Shown: positions 24,463-33,295 of the stretch, piece by piece
Position numbering within the stretch: position 1 is the stretch's first letter
How the letters are laid out: every line of letters begins with the position of its first letter
Assembly: GCA_964629765.1 (NCBI GenBank)
Contig: CAZVTK010000001.1
Coordinates: 85,761-149,760 of the forward strand
Length of the DNA: 64,000 nucleotides
Direction of reading: 5' to 3'
Source of the DNA: RCIO01 sp964629765
GTDB lineage: Bacteria; Pseudomonadota; Alphaproteobacteria; Rhizobiales; Rhizobiaceae
Notes under the pieces: model-generated
The model's database searches: none
What the model was told of the DNA's origin: nothing
The model's input: only the letters and a program-made list of their open reading frames with translations
Position numbers and translations under genes: made by a program

Positions 24463-25920
24463 ATGTCGGAGGACCCGGATAGGGGCCGGACATCGCCTTC
24501 CATCGATGCGTCCGGCGTGATCGCGATCGTCGGGGCGGGGACGATGGGTTCCGGCATCGCCCAGCTCGCCGCTTCGGCAGGCCATCGGGTCCTTCTCCAC
24601 GACGCCTTCGCGGGCGCGGCCGAGCGGGGCAAGGCGCGCCTCGTCGCCGGGCTGCAAAAACGCGTCGACGGCGGAAAGATGCAGCCGGCCGAGCGCGACG
24701 CGCTGGCCGGGCGGATCGAGGTCGCCGACGGCATAGAGCGGCTCGGCGAGGCCGCGCTGGTGATCGAGGCGGTCGTCGAGGATCTCGACGTCAAGCGCCG
24801 GCTGTTCGCCGATCTGGAACGGATCGTGCCGGCGGACGCGATCCTTGCCACCAACACCTCGTCGATCTCGGTCACGGCCATCGGCCGCGACCTGCGGCAC
24901 CCGGAGCGACTGGTCGGGATGCATTTCTTCAATCCGGCAACGGTCATGAAGCTGGTCGAGGTCGTCTCCGGCGTGGCGACGGCGCAGGATGTCGCCGCGA
25001 CCGTCTTCGCCACGGCCGAGCGGTGGGGAAAGGTCGCCGTCCACGCGAAATCGACGCCCGGCTTTATCGTGAACCGGGTCGCCCGGCCCTATTATGCCGA
25101 AGCACTGAGGCTGCACGAGGAGCAGGTCGCCGATCCGGCGACGCTCGATGCGCTGCTGACCGAAGGGGCGGGCTTCCGCATGGGCCCGTTCGAGCTGATG
25201 GACCTGATCGGCCATGACGTGAACCATGCCGTGAGCCGGTCCGTCTATGACGCCTATTTCCAGGAGCCGCGGTTCCGCCCCTCGAACCTCCAGCTCGAGC
25301 TGGTGAACGCCGGGCGGCTCGGACGCAAGACGGGCCGGGGCTTCTACGACTATCGCACGGACGCCGCCAGACCGGCACCGCGCACCGAAACGCCGACGAG
25401 CGGCGCGGTCGCGCAGCGCGATTTCGCGCTCGGCGTCAGCGAGACCATGGGCGATGTGGCGATCGTACCGACCGATGGGCGCACCGCACGCATGCTCGCC
25501 GCGACGAAGCAGCGGCCGGTGATCGTCCATGACCTGACCGGAGCGCCCGGAACGGCGGGCCGCGTCGGCTTCGCCGCTTCGCCCGCCGTCACGCAGGACA
25601 GCGTGGACTCTTTCGTGGCGACGCTCGCCGCGCAGGGCATGAAGGCCACCCTCCTGCCCGACTGGCCGGGCCTCGTCGTCATGCGCACGATCGCCATGCT
25701 GGCAAACGAAGGCTTCGAGGCCGTCATGCAAGGCGTCGCCGCCGAGGCCGACGTCGATACGGCGATGCGGTTCGGCGTGAACTATCCGAGAGGACCGATC
25801 GAATGGGCGCGCGATATCGGGCTCGGCCGCATCCTCCATGTCCTCGACACGATCCGCCTGCTGACCGGCGACCCCCGCTATCGCGCCTCTCTCGCCCTGC
25901 GTCTGGCGGCGCAGGCGTGA
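24463..25920 (+). CDS. 3-hydroxyacyl-CoA dehydrogenase, two-domain, second copy (PaaH-like)
   Basis: 485 residues. IAIVGAGTMGSGIAQLAASAG binds NAD; ATNTSSISV, the catalytic GMHFFNPATVMKLVEVV, KSTPGFIVNRVARPYY and the C-terminal duplicated domain (NAGRLGRKTGRGFYDYR, then a second FGVNYPRGP) are canonical. It resembles PaaH. It starts 1 nt after the stop of the first copy and closes the ring-degradation operon. The natural substrate would be a linear 3-hydroxyacyl-CoA on the way to acetyl-CoA. Confidence 0.9.
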   Translation: MSEDPDRGRTSPSIDASGVIAIVGAGTMGSGIAQLAASAGHRVLLHDAFAGAAERGKARLVAGLQKRVDGGKMQPAERDALAGRIEVADGIERLGEAALVIEAVVEDLDVKRRLFADLERIVPADAILATNTSSISVTAIGRDLRHPERLVGMHFFNPATVMKLVEVVSGVATAQDVAATVFATAERWGKVAVHAKSTPGFIVNRVARPYYAEALRLHEEQVADPATLDALLTEGAGFRMGPFELMDLIGHDVNHAVSRSVYDAYFQEPRFRPSNLQLELVNAGRLGRKTGRGFYDYRTDAARPAPRTETPTSGAVAQRDFALGVSETMGDVAIVPTDGRTARMLAATKQRPVIVHDLTGAPGTAGRVGFAASPAVTQDSVDSFVATLAAQGMKATLLPDWPGLVVMRTIAMLANEGFEAVMQGVAAEADVDTAMRFGVNYPRGPIEWARDIGLGRILHVLDTIRLLTGDPRYRASLALRLAAQA

Positions 25921-26027
25921 CGGGCAGGACGCATGAAGCGGGCACTTCGGAAACCTGCGGAGCCTGCGAAGGCACGCGGCGACCGTCATTTCATCGCTGA
26001 CCAGGTACAGCATTTCGGGAGGTCCGC

Positions 26028-27101
26028 TTGACCTTGTTCTCGATGCCGCGGCCTTCATGGCGCGATGTGAGGGGTTACGGCATCGCGGTGGCCATCGGCC
26101 TCGCCGGCGCCTGGCTGGCATTGCGGTCCAACAGCCCGCTGCCGTGGTTCCTGGGCCCGATGATTGCGGCCGCCGCCGGCTCCATGCTCGGGCTGCCGAT
26201 GAAGGGGCCGCTGTTCCTGCGCCCCTTCGCCCTGCCCATCCTCGGCGTCCTCCTCGGATCGTCGTTCCGGCCGGAGATCTTCGAGCAGATCTGGGTCTGG
26301 TCCCTGTCGATCGCCGCCGTCCCGGTCTACGTGCTCCTGTGCGTTGCCACGGGCTATGCCTACTTCCGTTTCGTGGCGAAGTACGACCCGGCCACGTCGC
26401 TCTACTCCAGCGTGCCCGGCGGGCTGAACGAGATGATCATGCTTGGCGAGCAGGCCGGCGGCGACCCGGTCAAGATCGCGCTGGCCCAGTCGACCCGCCT
26501 GCTCACCGTCGTGCTCGGCGTCGCGCTCGTGTTCATGCTCCTGGTCGGCGTGTCGCGCGGCAATGCGCCGATGAATTTCATCCGGTTTGCCGAGGTGGGG
26601 CCGGTCGACGGTTCATGGCTGGCATTCTCAGCGGTGGCCGGCGTCGTCCTGGGGCGGCGCTTGCGCCTTCCGGTCGCGGCCATGCTCGGACCGATCCTGC
26701 TCAGCGCGCTGCTTCACATGAGCTCGGTCGTATCGATCGGTCCCCCCACGCTCCTGACGAACTTCGCCCAGTTCACGCTCGGCGTCTGCGTCGGCGCGCG
26801 GTTCGCGGGCCTGCGGCTTCGGCACGCCGCCGGCTACATGCTCCACGGGACGACGGTTTCCGTCATCCTGCTGGGCGTCGCCGCCGGCTTCGCATTCGCG
26901 ATCCATGCCCTTGCTTCGATACACCCGCTGGAGGGCCTGCTCGCATTCGCGGGGGGCGGCATGATGGAGATGAGCCTGCTGGCGCTCGCCATCGGCCAGA
27001 GCGTGGCCTACGTGACGGTGATGCACGTCCTGCGGTTCGCCTTCGTGATGTTCTCGGTGCCGCTGCTGGGCCGGGTGCTGAAGCGCCTGACGAAAAGCTG
27101 A
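26028..27101 (+). CDS. AbrB-family membrane protein (putative transporter)
   Basis: 357 residues, about ten hydrophobic segments in two homologous halves, each with a conserved LPWFLGPMIAAA- or LPVAAMLGPILLSA-type motif. This matches the AbrB-duplication family, once misnamed ammonia monooxygenase; the function is unproven but transport is likely. The start is a TTG with GGGAGG 5 bp upstream. It follows the second dehydrogenase by 107 bp with no sigma-54 promoter of its own, so it probably belongs to the same transcript. Confidence 0.85.
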   Translation: MTLFSMPRPSWRDVRGYGIAVAIGLAGAWLALRSNSPLPWFLGPMIAAAAGSMLGLPMKGPLFLRPFALPILGVLLGSSFRPEIFEQIWVWSLSIAAVPVYVLLCVATGYAYFRFVAKYDPATSLYSSVPGGLNEMIMLGEQAGGDPVKIALAQSTRLLTVVLGVALVFMLLVGVSRGNAPMNFIRFAEVGPVDGSWLAFSAVAGVVLGRRLRLPVAAMLGPILLSALLHMSSVVSIGPPTLLTNFAQFTLGVCVGARFAGLRLRHAAGYMLHGTTVSVILLGVAAGFAFAIHALASIHPLEGLLAFAGGGMMEMSLLALAIGQSVAYVTVMHVLRFAFVMFSVPLLGRVLKRLTKS

Positions 27102-27514
27102 CCGGCGCCGGCAACGGTCGGGCGGGACAGCCGGGGCAGAAGGTCGCGACACCGGCGGGAAAGGCGGGCTAGACCGTTTCATGGTCAGATGGAAACGGCT
27201 CTGTTTCTCCGATGGCGCGGCGATCCGTCAGGAAGCCCACGACGGTCGTATCGGGATACGGCCGAGTGGGCTGACGCCGCGGTCGCCCGCCCGTCTTTCC
27301 AGGAAAGAATGGGGGAAACCCTTCGGGCCGGGTGCATTTGGCCCAAATCCTTCGGGTTCCGGCTCGGCCGTATCCCGATACGACCTTCGCCGAAACCCTC
27401 GACCTCGGGACCAAATGCCCGCCGGCAGAGCGATTCCATCTGACCATGAAACGGTCTAGCGAGGCAAGGGTCGGCAAAGGCTGGCGCGCGTTGGACGCGC
27501 GCCAGCGGCAAGGC
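27102..27514. other. 413-bp intergenic region holding a palindromic element
   Basis: The end of the AbrB-family gene and the end of the Bug gene converge here. Apart from the palindromic element at 27169-27459 I see nothing in it. Both flanks are about 60 bp of unremarkable GC-rich sequence. Confidence 0.7.
27169..27459. repeat. Palindromic MITE-like element with 25-bp terminal inverted repeats
   Basis: The element runs from CTAGACCGTTTCATGGTCAG (27169) to its exact inverse ending at 27459; the terminal repeats are 25 bp and perfect. Inside, a second pair of inverted repeats around GTATCGGGATACGGCCGAG (near 27249 and 27363) makes much of the element able to fold on itself. It encodes nothing. 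CTAG at both ends could be a 4-bp target duplication. Similar motifs are, from memory, dispersed in Hyphomicrobiales genomes; this needs a search. Confidence 0.75.
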
Positions 27515-28486
27515 TTATTTCGTCAGGTCGATCTTGTAGTCGGCGATCGCCTTCCTCCAGCCTTCCTCTTCCGCCTTGATCTGCTCCGCGACCCCGGCGG
27601 CATCCACGGGGGCCACGATGATGCCGATCTCCTTCAGCCGCGCCACCACGTCCGGCTGCTGTCCGGCGGCGGCCAGAGCATCATGCAATTTGCGCACGAT
27701 CGGCTCCGGCGTGCCGGCGGGCGCCAGATACGCATACCAGGTGGACATGCTCAGCTCGTAGCCGAGCTCCGTCAGGGTGGGGATGTCGGGAAGGTCGGCC
27801 AGGCGATTGTCGGCGGCGACGGCGAGAATGCGGACATTTCCTCCCTTCACCAGTTGCGCGACGTCGATATAGGTCACCGAGACGAAGTCGACTTCCTTGC
27901 TCATCAGGGCCTGAACGGCGCCGCTGAAGCCCTGGTAGGGAACATGGGTCGCCTCCATGCCGAGCATGCCGGCAAGGCGGGCGGAGCCCAGGTGGCTGAC
28001 CGAGCCCTGCGAGCCCGAACCGTAGAGGACGCCCTTGGCAGCGGCCTGCGCCTTGAGGTCGTCGAGGGTCTTGATGTCCGACGCCGCATTGACCGCGAAC
28101 ACGTAGGGAACCGTGCCGAGCCCGTAGATCGGCACGAAGTCCTTCGCCAGGTCGTAGGGTACCTTCTGCACGGCCGGCAGAAGCGCGTTGCCTGCCGAGA
28201 TTTGCAGGAACGTGTAGCCGTCGGGCGCGGACTGGGACGCTGCCTGCACGCCGATGGCGCCGCCGGCTCCGGTCACGTTGTCCACGACGACCTCCTGACC
28301 GAGGCTCGCGCGGGACTTCTCCGCCATCAGGCGCGCGACGATGTCGCCGACGCCGCCGGCCGAATACGGCCAGATCATCTTGACCGCCCTGGTCGGGTAG
28401 TCGGACTGCGCCGAGGCAGGCGTGCCGATCGCAACCCCGGCGAGGGCGCAGGCGATCGCGAAGCCTATGGTTCTGCGGTTTATCAT
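27515..28486 (-). CDS. Bug-family periplasmic solute-binding protein (orphan)
   Basis: 323 residues. Signal peptide MINRRTIGFAIACALAGVAI with a likely cut after ASAQ, then the family start YPTRAVKMIWPYSAGGVGD, GQEVVVDNVTGAGGAIG, YDLAKDFVPIYG and STWYAYLAPAGTPEP. It binds an organic acid in the periplasm. No tctAB genes adjoin it, so it must share a permease encoded elsewhere in the island or sense rather than transport. It is a single-gene unit under a sigma-54 promoter about 150 bp upstream. Confidence 0.92.
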   Translation of the reverse strand: MINRRTIGFAIACALAGVAIGTPASAQSDYPTRAVKMIWPYSAGGVGDIVARLMAEKSRASLGQEVVVDNVTGAGGAIGVQAASQSAPDGYTFLQISAGNALLPAVQKVPYDLAKDFVPIYGLGTVPYVFAVNAASDIKTLDDLKAQAAAKGVLYGSGSQGSVSHLGSARLAGMLGMEATHVPYQGFSGAVQALMSKEVDFVSVTYIDVAQLVKGGNVRILAVAADNRLADLPDIPTLTELGYELSMSTWYAYLAPAGTPEPIVRKLHDALAAAGQQPDVVARLKEIGIIVAPVDAAGVAEQIKAEEEGWRKAIADYKIDLTK

Positions 28487-28634
28487 CTCAGTTCCTCCAA
28501 TGCTGGCGGTGAATCGTCAGGTCAGTCGGGAGGTTGGAAGTATCTTCCGTTCAACCCCGGATTTCGGCTGTTTCCTGCCGTTGCGGCCGCCACGCACCGT
28601 GGCTCCGCGACGTCGGCCTCCCCGCCATGGCCAA

Positions 28635-28649
28635 GCAAACGATATGCCA
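28635..28649 (-). promoter_or_regulatory. Sigma-54 promoter of orphan Bug gene
   Basis: Minus-strand TGGCATATCGTTTGC with correct spacing; the leader to the start codon is about 140 nt, longer than for the other units. Confidence 0.9.
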
Positions 28650-28762
28650 GACCGTATCACAGCCTCCGGGCCAGCGGCCCGGCCGAATCGCTCCGCCGGG
28701 ACGCGTGCGCGGTCTCGCCTTGCGGCGACATGCCGGCAAGGATCGGCCAACAAGGACCGGCA

Positions 28763-28799
28763 TGTCCGCTGTGCGGGCACGGTGTCCTCGACGAAGGCA
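28763..28799. promoter_or_regulatory. Pair of candidate activator sites
   Basis: TGTCCGCTGTGCGGGCA (28763) and TGTCCTCGACGAAGGCA (28783) begin 20 bp apart, two helical turns, and lie 120-140 bp upstream of the -24 box. Both end in GCA rather than ACA, so they are imperfect matches to the TGT-N11-ACA pattern. Confidence 0.3.
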
Positions 28800-28818
28800 G
28801 TTCAGGCGCCGCGCCGGC

Positions 28819-29733
28819 TCAATTGCCGGTCCCGGAAATCCCCGGCGTGCGCACGCGGATGCTGTAGATCGAGGTGAGCGTCGAGATGTAGAGCGTCCGC
28901 ATGTCGGAACCGCCGAACGCGCAGTTGCGATGCGGCTCGGGCGTACGGATCTTGCCGATCAGCCCGCCCGCCGGGTCGAGGACCCAGACCGCGCCGGATC
29001 CGGTGCAGAAGATCGCGCCCTTCCTGTCCACCTTCAATCCGTCCGGAACGTCCCGCGCGCTCGACGACAGGTCCGTCACCTTGCGAAAGTTCGACAGATC
29101 GCCCTCGCCCGACACGTCGTAGGCCGCCAGATAACGGTGGGAGCAGACCTCTCCCCGCTCCCGTTCGCCCAGGCAGCCTTTGTCCAGGAAGCTGTTGGTC
29201 ACGTAGAGCACGGATTCGTCGGGAGACAATGCCAGTCCGTTCGGGAAGGCCGGGTCGGTAGCCACGACATCGAGCCGGCCGTCGCGCGACAGCCGGAAGA
29301 TGCAGGCCACGGGAAGATCGCGCTGGTCCTCGGGAACGAACAGGCCGGGATCGGTGAAGAAGAAGGTTCCGTCCGAGCGCCGGATGATGTCGTTGGGGCG
29401 GTTCAGACGCCTGCCGTCGGAACGATCGGCAAGGACGGTCCGTCGCCCGTCCTGCTCCAGCCGCACGATCGCCCGGCCGTCGCCGTCGCACATGACCAGC
29501 CGGCCTTCGCCGTCCAGCGTGCAGCCATTGCCGTGGCCGTTGGGATGGCGCAGCACGCGCAGCCCCGCCGCGGCGTCCCAGCGCAGCAGCTTGTCGCCTT
29601 CGAGGTCGACGAAGGTCAGGAAGCCGGCGGGATGCCAGAGCGGCCCCTCCGTCCCGACGAATCCGCCGGCGATCAGAGCGAGCTCGGCAGATTCGACGAT
29701 GCCCGACAAATCCCCTTCGATGACCGCCTGCAT
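28819..29733 (-). CDS. SMP-30/gluconolactonase family protein
   Basis: 304 residues forming a six-bladed propeller of the SMP-30/lactonase type. Recognisable segments: GFVGTEGPLWHPAGFLTFVD with the metal-binding Glu, HGNGCTLDGEGRLVMCD, LNRPNDIIRRSDGTFFFTDP with the metal-binding Asn, and FPNGLALSPDESVLYVTNS with Asn and Asp. It probably hydrolyses a lactone intermediate. The start MQAVIEGD follows GGAAAGGG; the in-frame ATG at 29811 and another near 29778 overlap the sigma-54 promoter at 29768-29782 and were rejected. Confidence 0.88.
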   Translation of the reverse strand: MQAVIEGDLSGIVESAELALIAGGFVGTEGPLWHPAGFLTFVDLEGDKLLRWDAAAGLRVLRHPNGHGNGCTLDGEGRLVMCDGDGRAIVRLEQDGRRTVLADRSDGRRLNRPNDIIRRSDGTFFFTDPGLFVPEDQRDLPVACIFRLSRDGRLDVVATDPAFPNGLALSPDESVLYVTNSFLDKGCLGERERGEVCSHRYLAAYDVSGEGDLSNFRKVTDLSSSARDVPDGLKVDRKGAIFCTGSGAVWVLDPAGGLIGKIRTPEPHRNCAFGGSDMRTLYISTLTSIYSIRVRTPGISGTGN

Positions 29734-29767
29734 GCCGTTCGCCCTTTCCTGCCGCGACCGGAGCCGA

Positions 29768-29782
29768 GCAAGAACCATGCCG
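29768..29782 (-). promoter_or_regulatory. Sigma-54 promoter of SMP-30 gene (variant first base)
   Basis: Minus-strand CGGCATGGTTCTTGC: the invariant GG and GC and their spacing are kept, but the first base is C instead of T. 35 bp before the start codon and 23 bp from the divergent promoter. Confidence 0.75.
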
Positions 29783-29805
29783 CGGCGTGGGAGTCGCATG
29801 GGGGG

Positions 29806-29820
29806 TGGCATGGGGATTGC
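29806..29820 (+). promoter_or_regulatory. Sigma-54 promoter of the acyl-CoA dehydrogenase/CoA-transferase operon
   Basis: TGGCATGGGGATTGC followed by T, correct spacing, 69 bp before the first start codon at 29890. Confidence 0.9.
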
Positions 29821-29889
29821 TGCATCGAAACCTGCCAGTGGCCGACGGCCGGGTCGGGGTTACCGGAGGATCAGGCCGGAGGATCAAGG

Positions 29890-31104
29890 ATGGACTTCGC
29901 CTTCAGCCGGGAAGAGGACGCGCTCCGCCAGGAGGTCCAGGACTTCCTGAGGAAGCACCTCGACCATGACGTCCTCGTGGAGCTCAGGGAGATCCGCAGG
30001 AACGGGAAGGTCGGCCCGCTGGCGGGGGCGTTTCTCGACAGGGTTCACGACCACGGATACAGCGCGATCACCTGGCCGAAGGAGTATGGCGGACAGGGGC
30101 GAAGCGAAACCGCCCAGTTCATCATCGAGGAAGAGTTCTATCGCGCCGCCGACCTGCGGATCGGAGGGGGCGGCTCGGGGGGCCCGGCGATCCTCGCATC
30201 GGGCTCGGACGAGCAGAAGACATACTTCCTTCCGAGGCTGGCCCGGCGGGAGGTCGTTTTCGCGCAAGGGTACAGCGAGCCGCAATGCGGAACCGATCTT
30301 GCCGGCATCAGATGCCGCGCCATCCGCACGGGCGACAGATATGTCGTCAACGGGCAGAAAATCTATACGACGCATGCCCACTATGCCACGCACATCTTTC
30401 TGATGGTGCGCACGGACCCTGCTTCGGAGCGGCAGCGGGGGCTGTCCATCCTCCTCGTCCCAATGGATACGCCGGGCATCACGGTACGCCCGCTCTGGAC
30501 CCTCCAGAACGAGCCGGAAGCCCCGCCGCTGACCACCTATGGCGAGGCGCGCACCAACGAGGTCTTCTTCGAGAACGTCGAGGTCCCGGGGACGGCGCTG
30601 CTCGGCGAGGAAGGCGACGGCTGGTCGGTCGCCGCCCGCGGCCTCAACCTCGACCGGGTCGGCGCCTGGCGCTACCTGATCTCCGTCATGCGCGACGAGG
30701 ACATCGTCAACTGGCTGAACACGGCCGCCGAGGGTTCTTCGCGAAAGTACGACCCCGTGGTCCGGGACAAGGTGGCGGAGCTCTGGATCGAGGCTCAGGT
30801 CTGCCGCCTGATGACCATGCGCAGCCTGTCCATCGCCAGGAGCGGCAAGCCTTTCGCCTATGAAGCCTCGGCGGAGAAGGTCTTCGCCCCGGAACATGGC
30901 GTTCGCTCCACCGAAGCGATCGGCCAGATCCTGGGGCCCCATGCGCAGCTCCTGAGCGGCTCGTTCGCCGCCACCGAGGACGGCATCTTCGCCCACAACC
31001 TGCTCAGCGCGTTCCAGTCGACGGTCAACCACGGCAGCGTACACGTCATGCGCGATCAGATCGCCCGCAGGGGCTTCGGCATGCCGAAGCCCGGACGCGG
31101 CTAG
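29890..31104 (+). CDS. Acyl-CoA dehydrogenase, large partner of a pair
   Basis: 404 residues. ITWPKEYGGQGRSETAQ, the FAD segment YSEPQCGTDLAGIRC, NGQKIYTTHAHYA and NEVFFENVEVPGTALLGEEGDGW are typical. At the C-terminus the usual EGT(S/N)QI is replaced by NHGSVHV, so the standard catalytic Glu is missing. An Asp at residue 255 (GLNLDRV) sits where long-chain and isovaleryl enzymes carry theirs. With the next gene it probably forms a heteromeric enzyme like the FadE pairs of sterol degradation. First gene of a four-gene operon. Confidence 0.88.
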   Translation: MDFAFSREEDALRQEVQDFLRKHLDHDVLVELREIRRNGKVGPLAGAFLDRVHDHGYSAITWPKEYGGQGRSETAQFIIEEEFYRAADLRIGGGGSGGPAILASGSDEQKTYFLPRLARREVVFAQGYSEPQCGTDLAGIRCRAIRTGDRYVVNGQKIYTTHAHYATHIFLMVRTDPASERQRGLSILLVPMDTPGITVRPLWTLQNEPEAPPLTTYGEARTNEVFFENVEVPGTALLGEEGDGWSVAARGLNLDRVGAWRYLISVMRDEDIVNWLNTAAEGSSRKYDPVVRDKVAELWIEAQVCRLMTMRSLSIARSGKPFAYEASAEKVFAPEHGVRSTEAIGQILGPHAQLLSGSFAATEDGIFAHNLLSAFQSTVNHGSVHVMRDQIARRGFGMPKPGRG

Positions 31105-31176
31105 GCCGCGGCTAGGCCCAAGCGGCGCCTCGGCATTTCTTGCGCGTGATGCGCCGGCACAGGGGAGTATACCAAG

Positions 31177-32331
31177 GTGGACGTTCTGCTCGATGCCGAC
31201 GAAACCCTCGTTCGCGACCAGGCGCGGAATTTCCTCGCCGCTTCGTGCCCCGCCTCCCTGGTGCGGGCCTGCGAGGCGACCGGCGAGCACCCCCGCGACC
31301 TGTGGAGGAGTATCGTCGAACTCGGATGGCTCGACACCTGCCTGCCGGAGGCGGCCGGCGGGCTCGGGCTGCCGATCCGCTACCTCTCGCTCATCTTCGA
31401 GGAGGCCGGCCGCCACCTCCTGCCGGCGCCGCTGCTCGGCGTGGCCGTGTCCGGCCTGATCCTCGCCAAATACGCTCCCGCCCGCCTCGATGAGGTCAGG
31501 AGCGGGGACGTGCTGCCGTGCCTCGCGATCCAGGAAGAGGACGGCGCATGGTCGAGGGACGCCGTCCGCCTCGAAGGGCGGATCGACGGCGACTGCGTCG
31601 TTCTCAACGGAACCAAGATGTTCGTCGACGGCTTCGCGGCCTCGCAGCGCTGCCTGACCGCCTTTCGCGTCGGCGGGGGCCTGAGCCTCGCGCTGGTGGA
31701 CACCTCGGCGCCGGGCCTGTCGCACGTCGCGCTGGTTCCGACGGCGAAGGACGGACAGTCCCTCGTGCGCTACGACAATGTCCGCGTTCCCACGAGCGAT
31801 ATCGTCGGCACGATCGGCGGGGCGGATGCCGCGGTCGCGGAAGCCATGGATCTGGCAACGCTGTTCGCGACGGCCCAGCTCGTCGGCGCGGCGCGCAAGG
31901 CGACGGAACTGGCGATCGACTACGCCAGGCAGAGGGTCGCCTTCGGCCAGCCGATCGGCGCGTTCCAGGCGATCCAGCATCTTTGCGCCGACATGATCAA
32001 CGGCATCGACGGCGCCGAACTGCTCTGCCGCGAAGCGAGCTGGAAACTGGGCGAAGGGCTCGACGCGGGCGTCGAGATCTCCCAGGCGAAGGCGTTCGCC
32101 AACGAGAAGTGCCTGATGGCCGCCCGCTCGGCGCAGCAGATCCATGGCGGCATCGGCTTCATCATGGAGTTCGACCTTCAGCTCTGGTACAGGCGCATCG
32201 CATCGTGGAGCCTGAGATACGGGACGAGCGCGGAGCATAGGCGCCGCGTGGCCGCGCGTCTGTTCGACCGCGGCGACAGGATCCGGCTCGACTTCTATCC
32301 GCGGGTCGAACTGCCCCGCGCCGGCGCATGA
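31177..32331 (+). CDS. Acyl-CoA dehydrogenase, small partner of a pair
   Basis: 384 residues, a diverged acyl-CoA dehydrogenase. The N-terminal domain (ELGWLDTCLPEAAGGLGLP) and the helical C-terminal domain (YARQRVAFGQPIGAFQAIQH, QIHGGIGFIMEFDLQLWYRR) are clear, but the middle domain is reduced and the C-terminal EGT motif reads RYGTSAE, without the Glu. Such subunits usually support a partner subunit. The start is GTG with AGGGGAG upstream; it lies 72 bp after the first dehydrogenase gene. Confidence 0.87.
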   Translation: MDVLLDADETLVRDQARNFLAASCPASLVRACEATGEHPRDLWRSIVELGWLDTCLPEAAGGLGLPIRYLSLIFEEAGRHLLPAPLLGVAVSGLILAKYAPARLDEVRSGDVLPCLAIQEEDGAWSRDAVRLEGRIDGDCVVLNGTKMFVDGFAASQRCLTAFRVGGGLSLALVDTSAPGLSHVALVPTAKDGQSLVRYDNVRVPTSDIVGTIGGADAAVAEAMDLATLFATAQLVGAARKATELAIDYARQRVAFGQPIGAFQAIQHLCADMINGIDGAELLCREASWKLGEGLDAGVEISQAKAFANEKCLMAARSAQQIHGGIGFIMEFDLQLWYRRIASWSLRYGTSAEHRRRVAARLFDRGDRIRLDFYPRVELPRAGA

Positions 32332-32374
32332 ATCCGGGATGCCGGTCGCGCGGCCCGCTGCACAGGGCGGATCG

Positions 32375-33235
32375 ATGAACGGGGCAGCCGACGGCGGCAT
32401 GCCGGCACCGGTGGCGGTGCTGGAGAGCCTGTCGCAAACGGCCGTCACCAGCTCCGGCGCCTGCCGGGTGCTGTGGCATTCATGGGGAAGCGGCCCCGCG
32501 CTGCTGCTGCTGCATGGCGGCGCAGGGTCGTGGATGCATTGGGTGCGCAACATCCCGGTGCTCGCCCTTCGCTATCGCGTCATCGCCCCGGACCTGCCCG
32601 GGATGGGCGAGTCCGACCTGCCCGACGATCCGTCGGGCGCCCGCGCCATCGCGGCGATCCTGAAGCATGGGCTGCAAACCCTGCCGGGCGGCCGTTCCGG
32701 CTTCGATGTCGTCGGCTTTTCGTTCGGCGGCCTGATCGGGGCCTATCTGGCGATGCTGGCGCCCGGCAAGGTCCGCTCGCTGACGCTGACGGGAACCGTC
32801 GGGTGGAAAGGCGTCCGCTTCAACACCGTCGATCTCGCCCCCGTGCGCGGCTTGCCGGACAGCGAGCAATGGAACGCGCACCGGGCGAATGTGGGCCGGA
32901 TGATGATCTCCGATCCCGGGCGGGTGGACGACACGGCGGTCTGGATCCAGGCGGCGAACGCGCGGCGGCTGCGGCTCGACAGCCGCGGTTTCTACGCGCA
33001 GGCCGACCTCGCCGGCATGGTCGGCTCGCTCGCCGTTACCACGGGCGGCATATGGGGAGAGCGCGACGCCACCGTGCGGCCGCGCGTGGCGGAGCTCGGC
33101 CGGGCGATCGCCGGTCTCGTTCCCCGGCTGGATTTCCGGCAGATCGAGGGCGCCGGGCACTGGGTGCAGTACGAAGCCGCGGACGCATTCAACGCGATCG
33201 CCCTCGAAATGCTCGAACGCTCCCGGCCGGCATGA
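32375..33235 (+). CDS. Alpha/beta hydrolase (meta-cleavage-product hydrolase type)
   Basis: 286 residues. LLLLHGGAGSWMHW (oxyanion region), the nucleophile in VVGFSFGGL, the acid in GGIWGERDATVRP and the catalytic His in GAGHWVQYEAADAFN complete the triad. Members cleave C-C bonds of vinylogous diketones or hydrolyse esters and thioesters. The ATG at 32375 follows AGGGCGG; an in-frame ATG at 32339 has no ribosome site. Third gene in the operon between the dehydrogenase pair and the double CoA-transferase. Confidence 0.85.
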   Translation: MNGAADGGMPAPVAVLESLSQTAVTSSGACRVLWHSWGSGPALLLLHGGAGSWMHWVRNIPVLALRYRVIAPDLPGMGESDLPDDPSGARAIAAILKHGLQTLPGGRSGFDVVGFSFGGLIGAYLAMLAPGKVRSLTLTGTVGWKGVRFNTVDLAPVRGLPDSEQWNAHRANVGRMMISDPGRVDDTAVWIQAANARRLRLDSRGFYAQADLAGMVGSLAVTTGGIWGERDATVRPRVAELGRAIAGLVPRLDFRQIEGAGHWVQYEAADAFNAIALEMLERSRPA

Positions 33236-33295
33236 CGCGGCGTCGACCCGAACGATCACTAGGCCGCAAGGCAGACGGAACGGAGAAAGAAACCG

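Larger units (their letters stand above)
28487..28818. other. Regulatory region, 332 bp
   Basis: Lies upstream of the orphan Bug gene and downstream of the SMP-30 gene (both on the minus strand). It holds the sigma-54 promoter at 28635-28649 and two adjacent TGTCC-type sites at 28763-28799. No gene is evident. Confidence 0.7.

Noticed and set aside
31131..31143. CGGCATTTCTTGC upstream of the second acyl-CoA dehydrogenase of the pair
   Set aside because: GG and GC are only 8 bp apart; sigma-54 needs 10. The gene is better explained as part of the operon.
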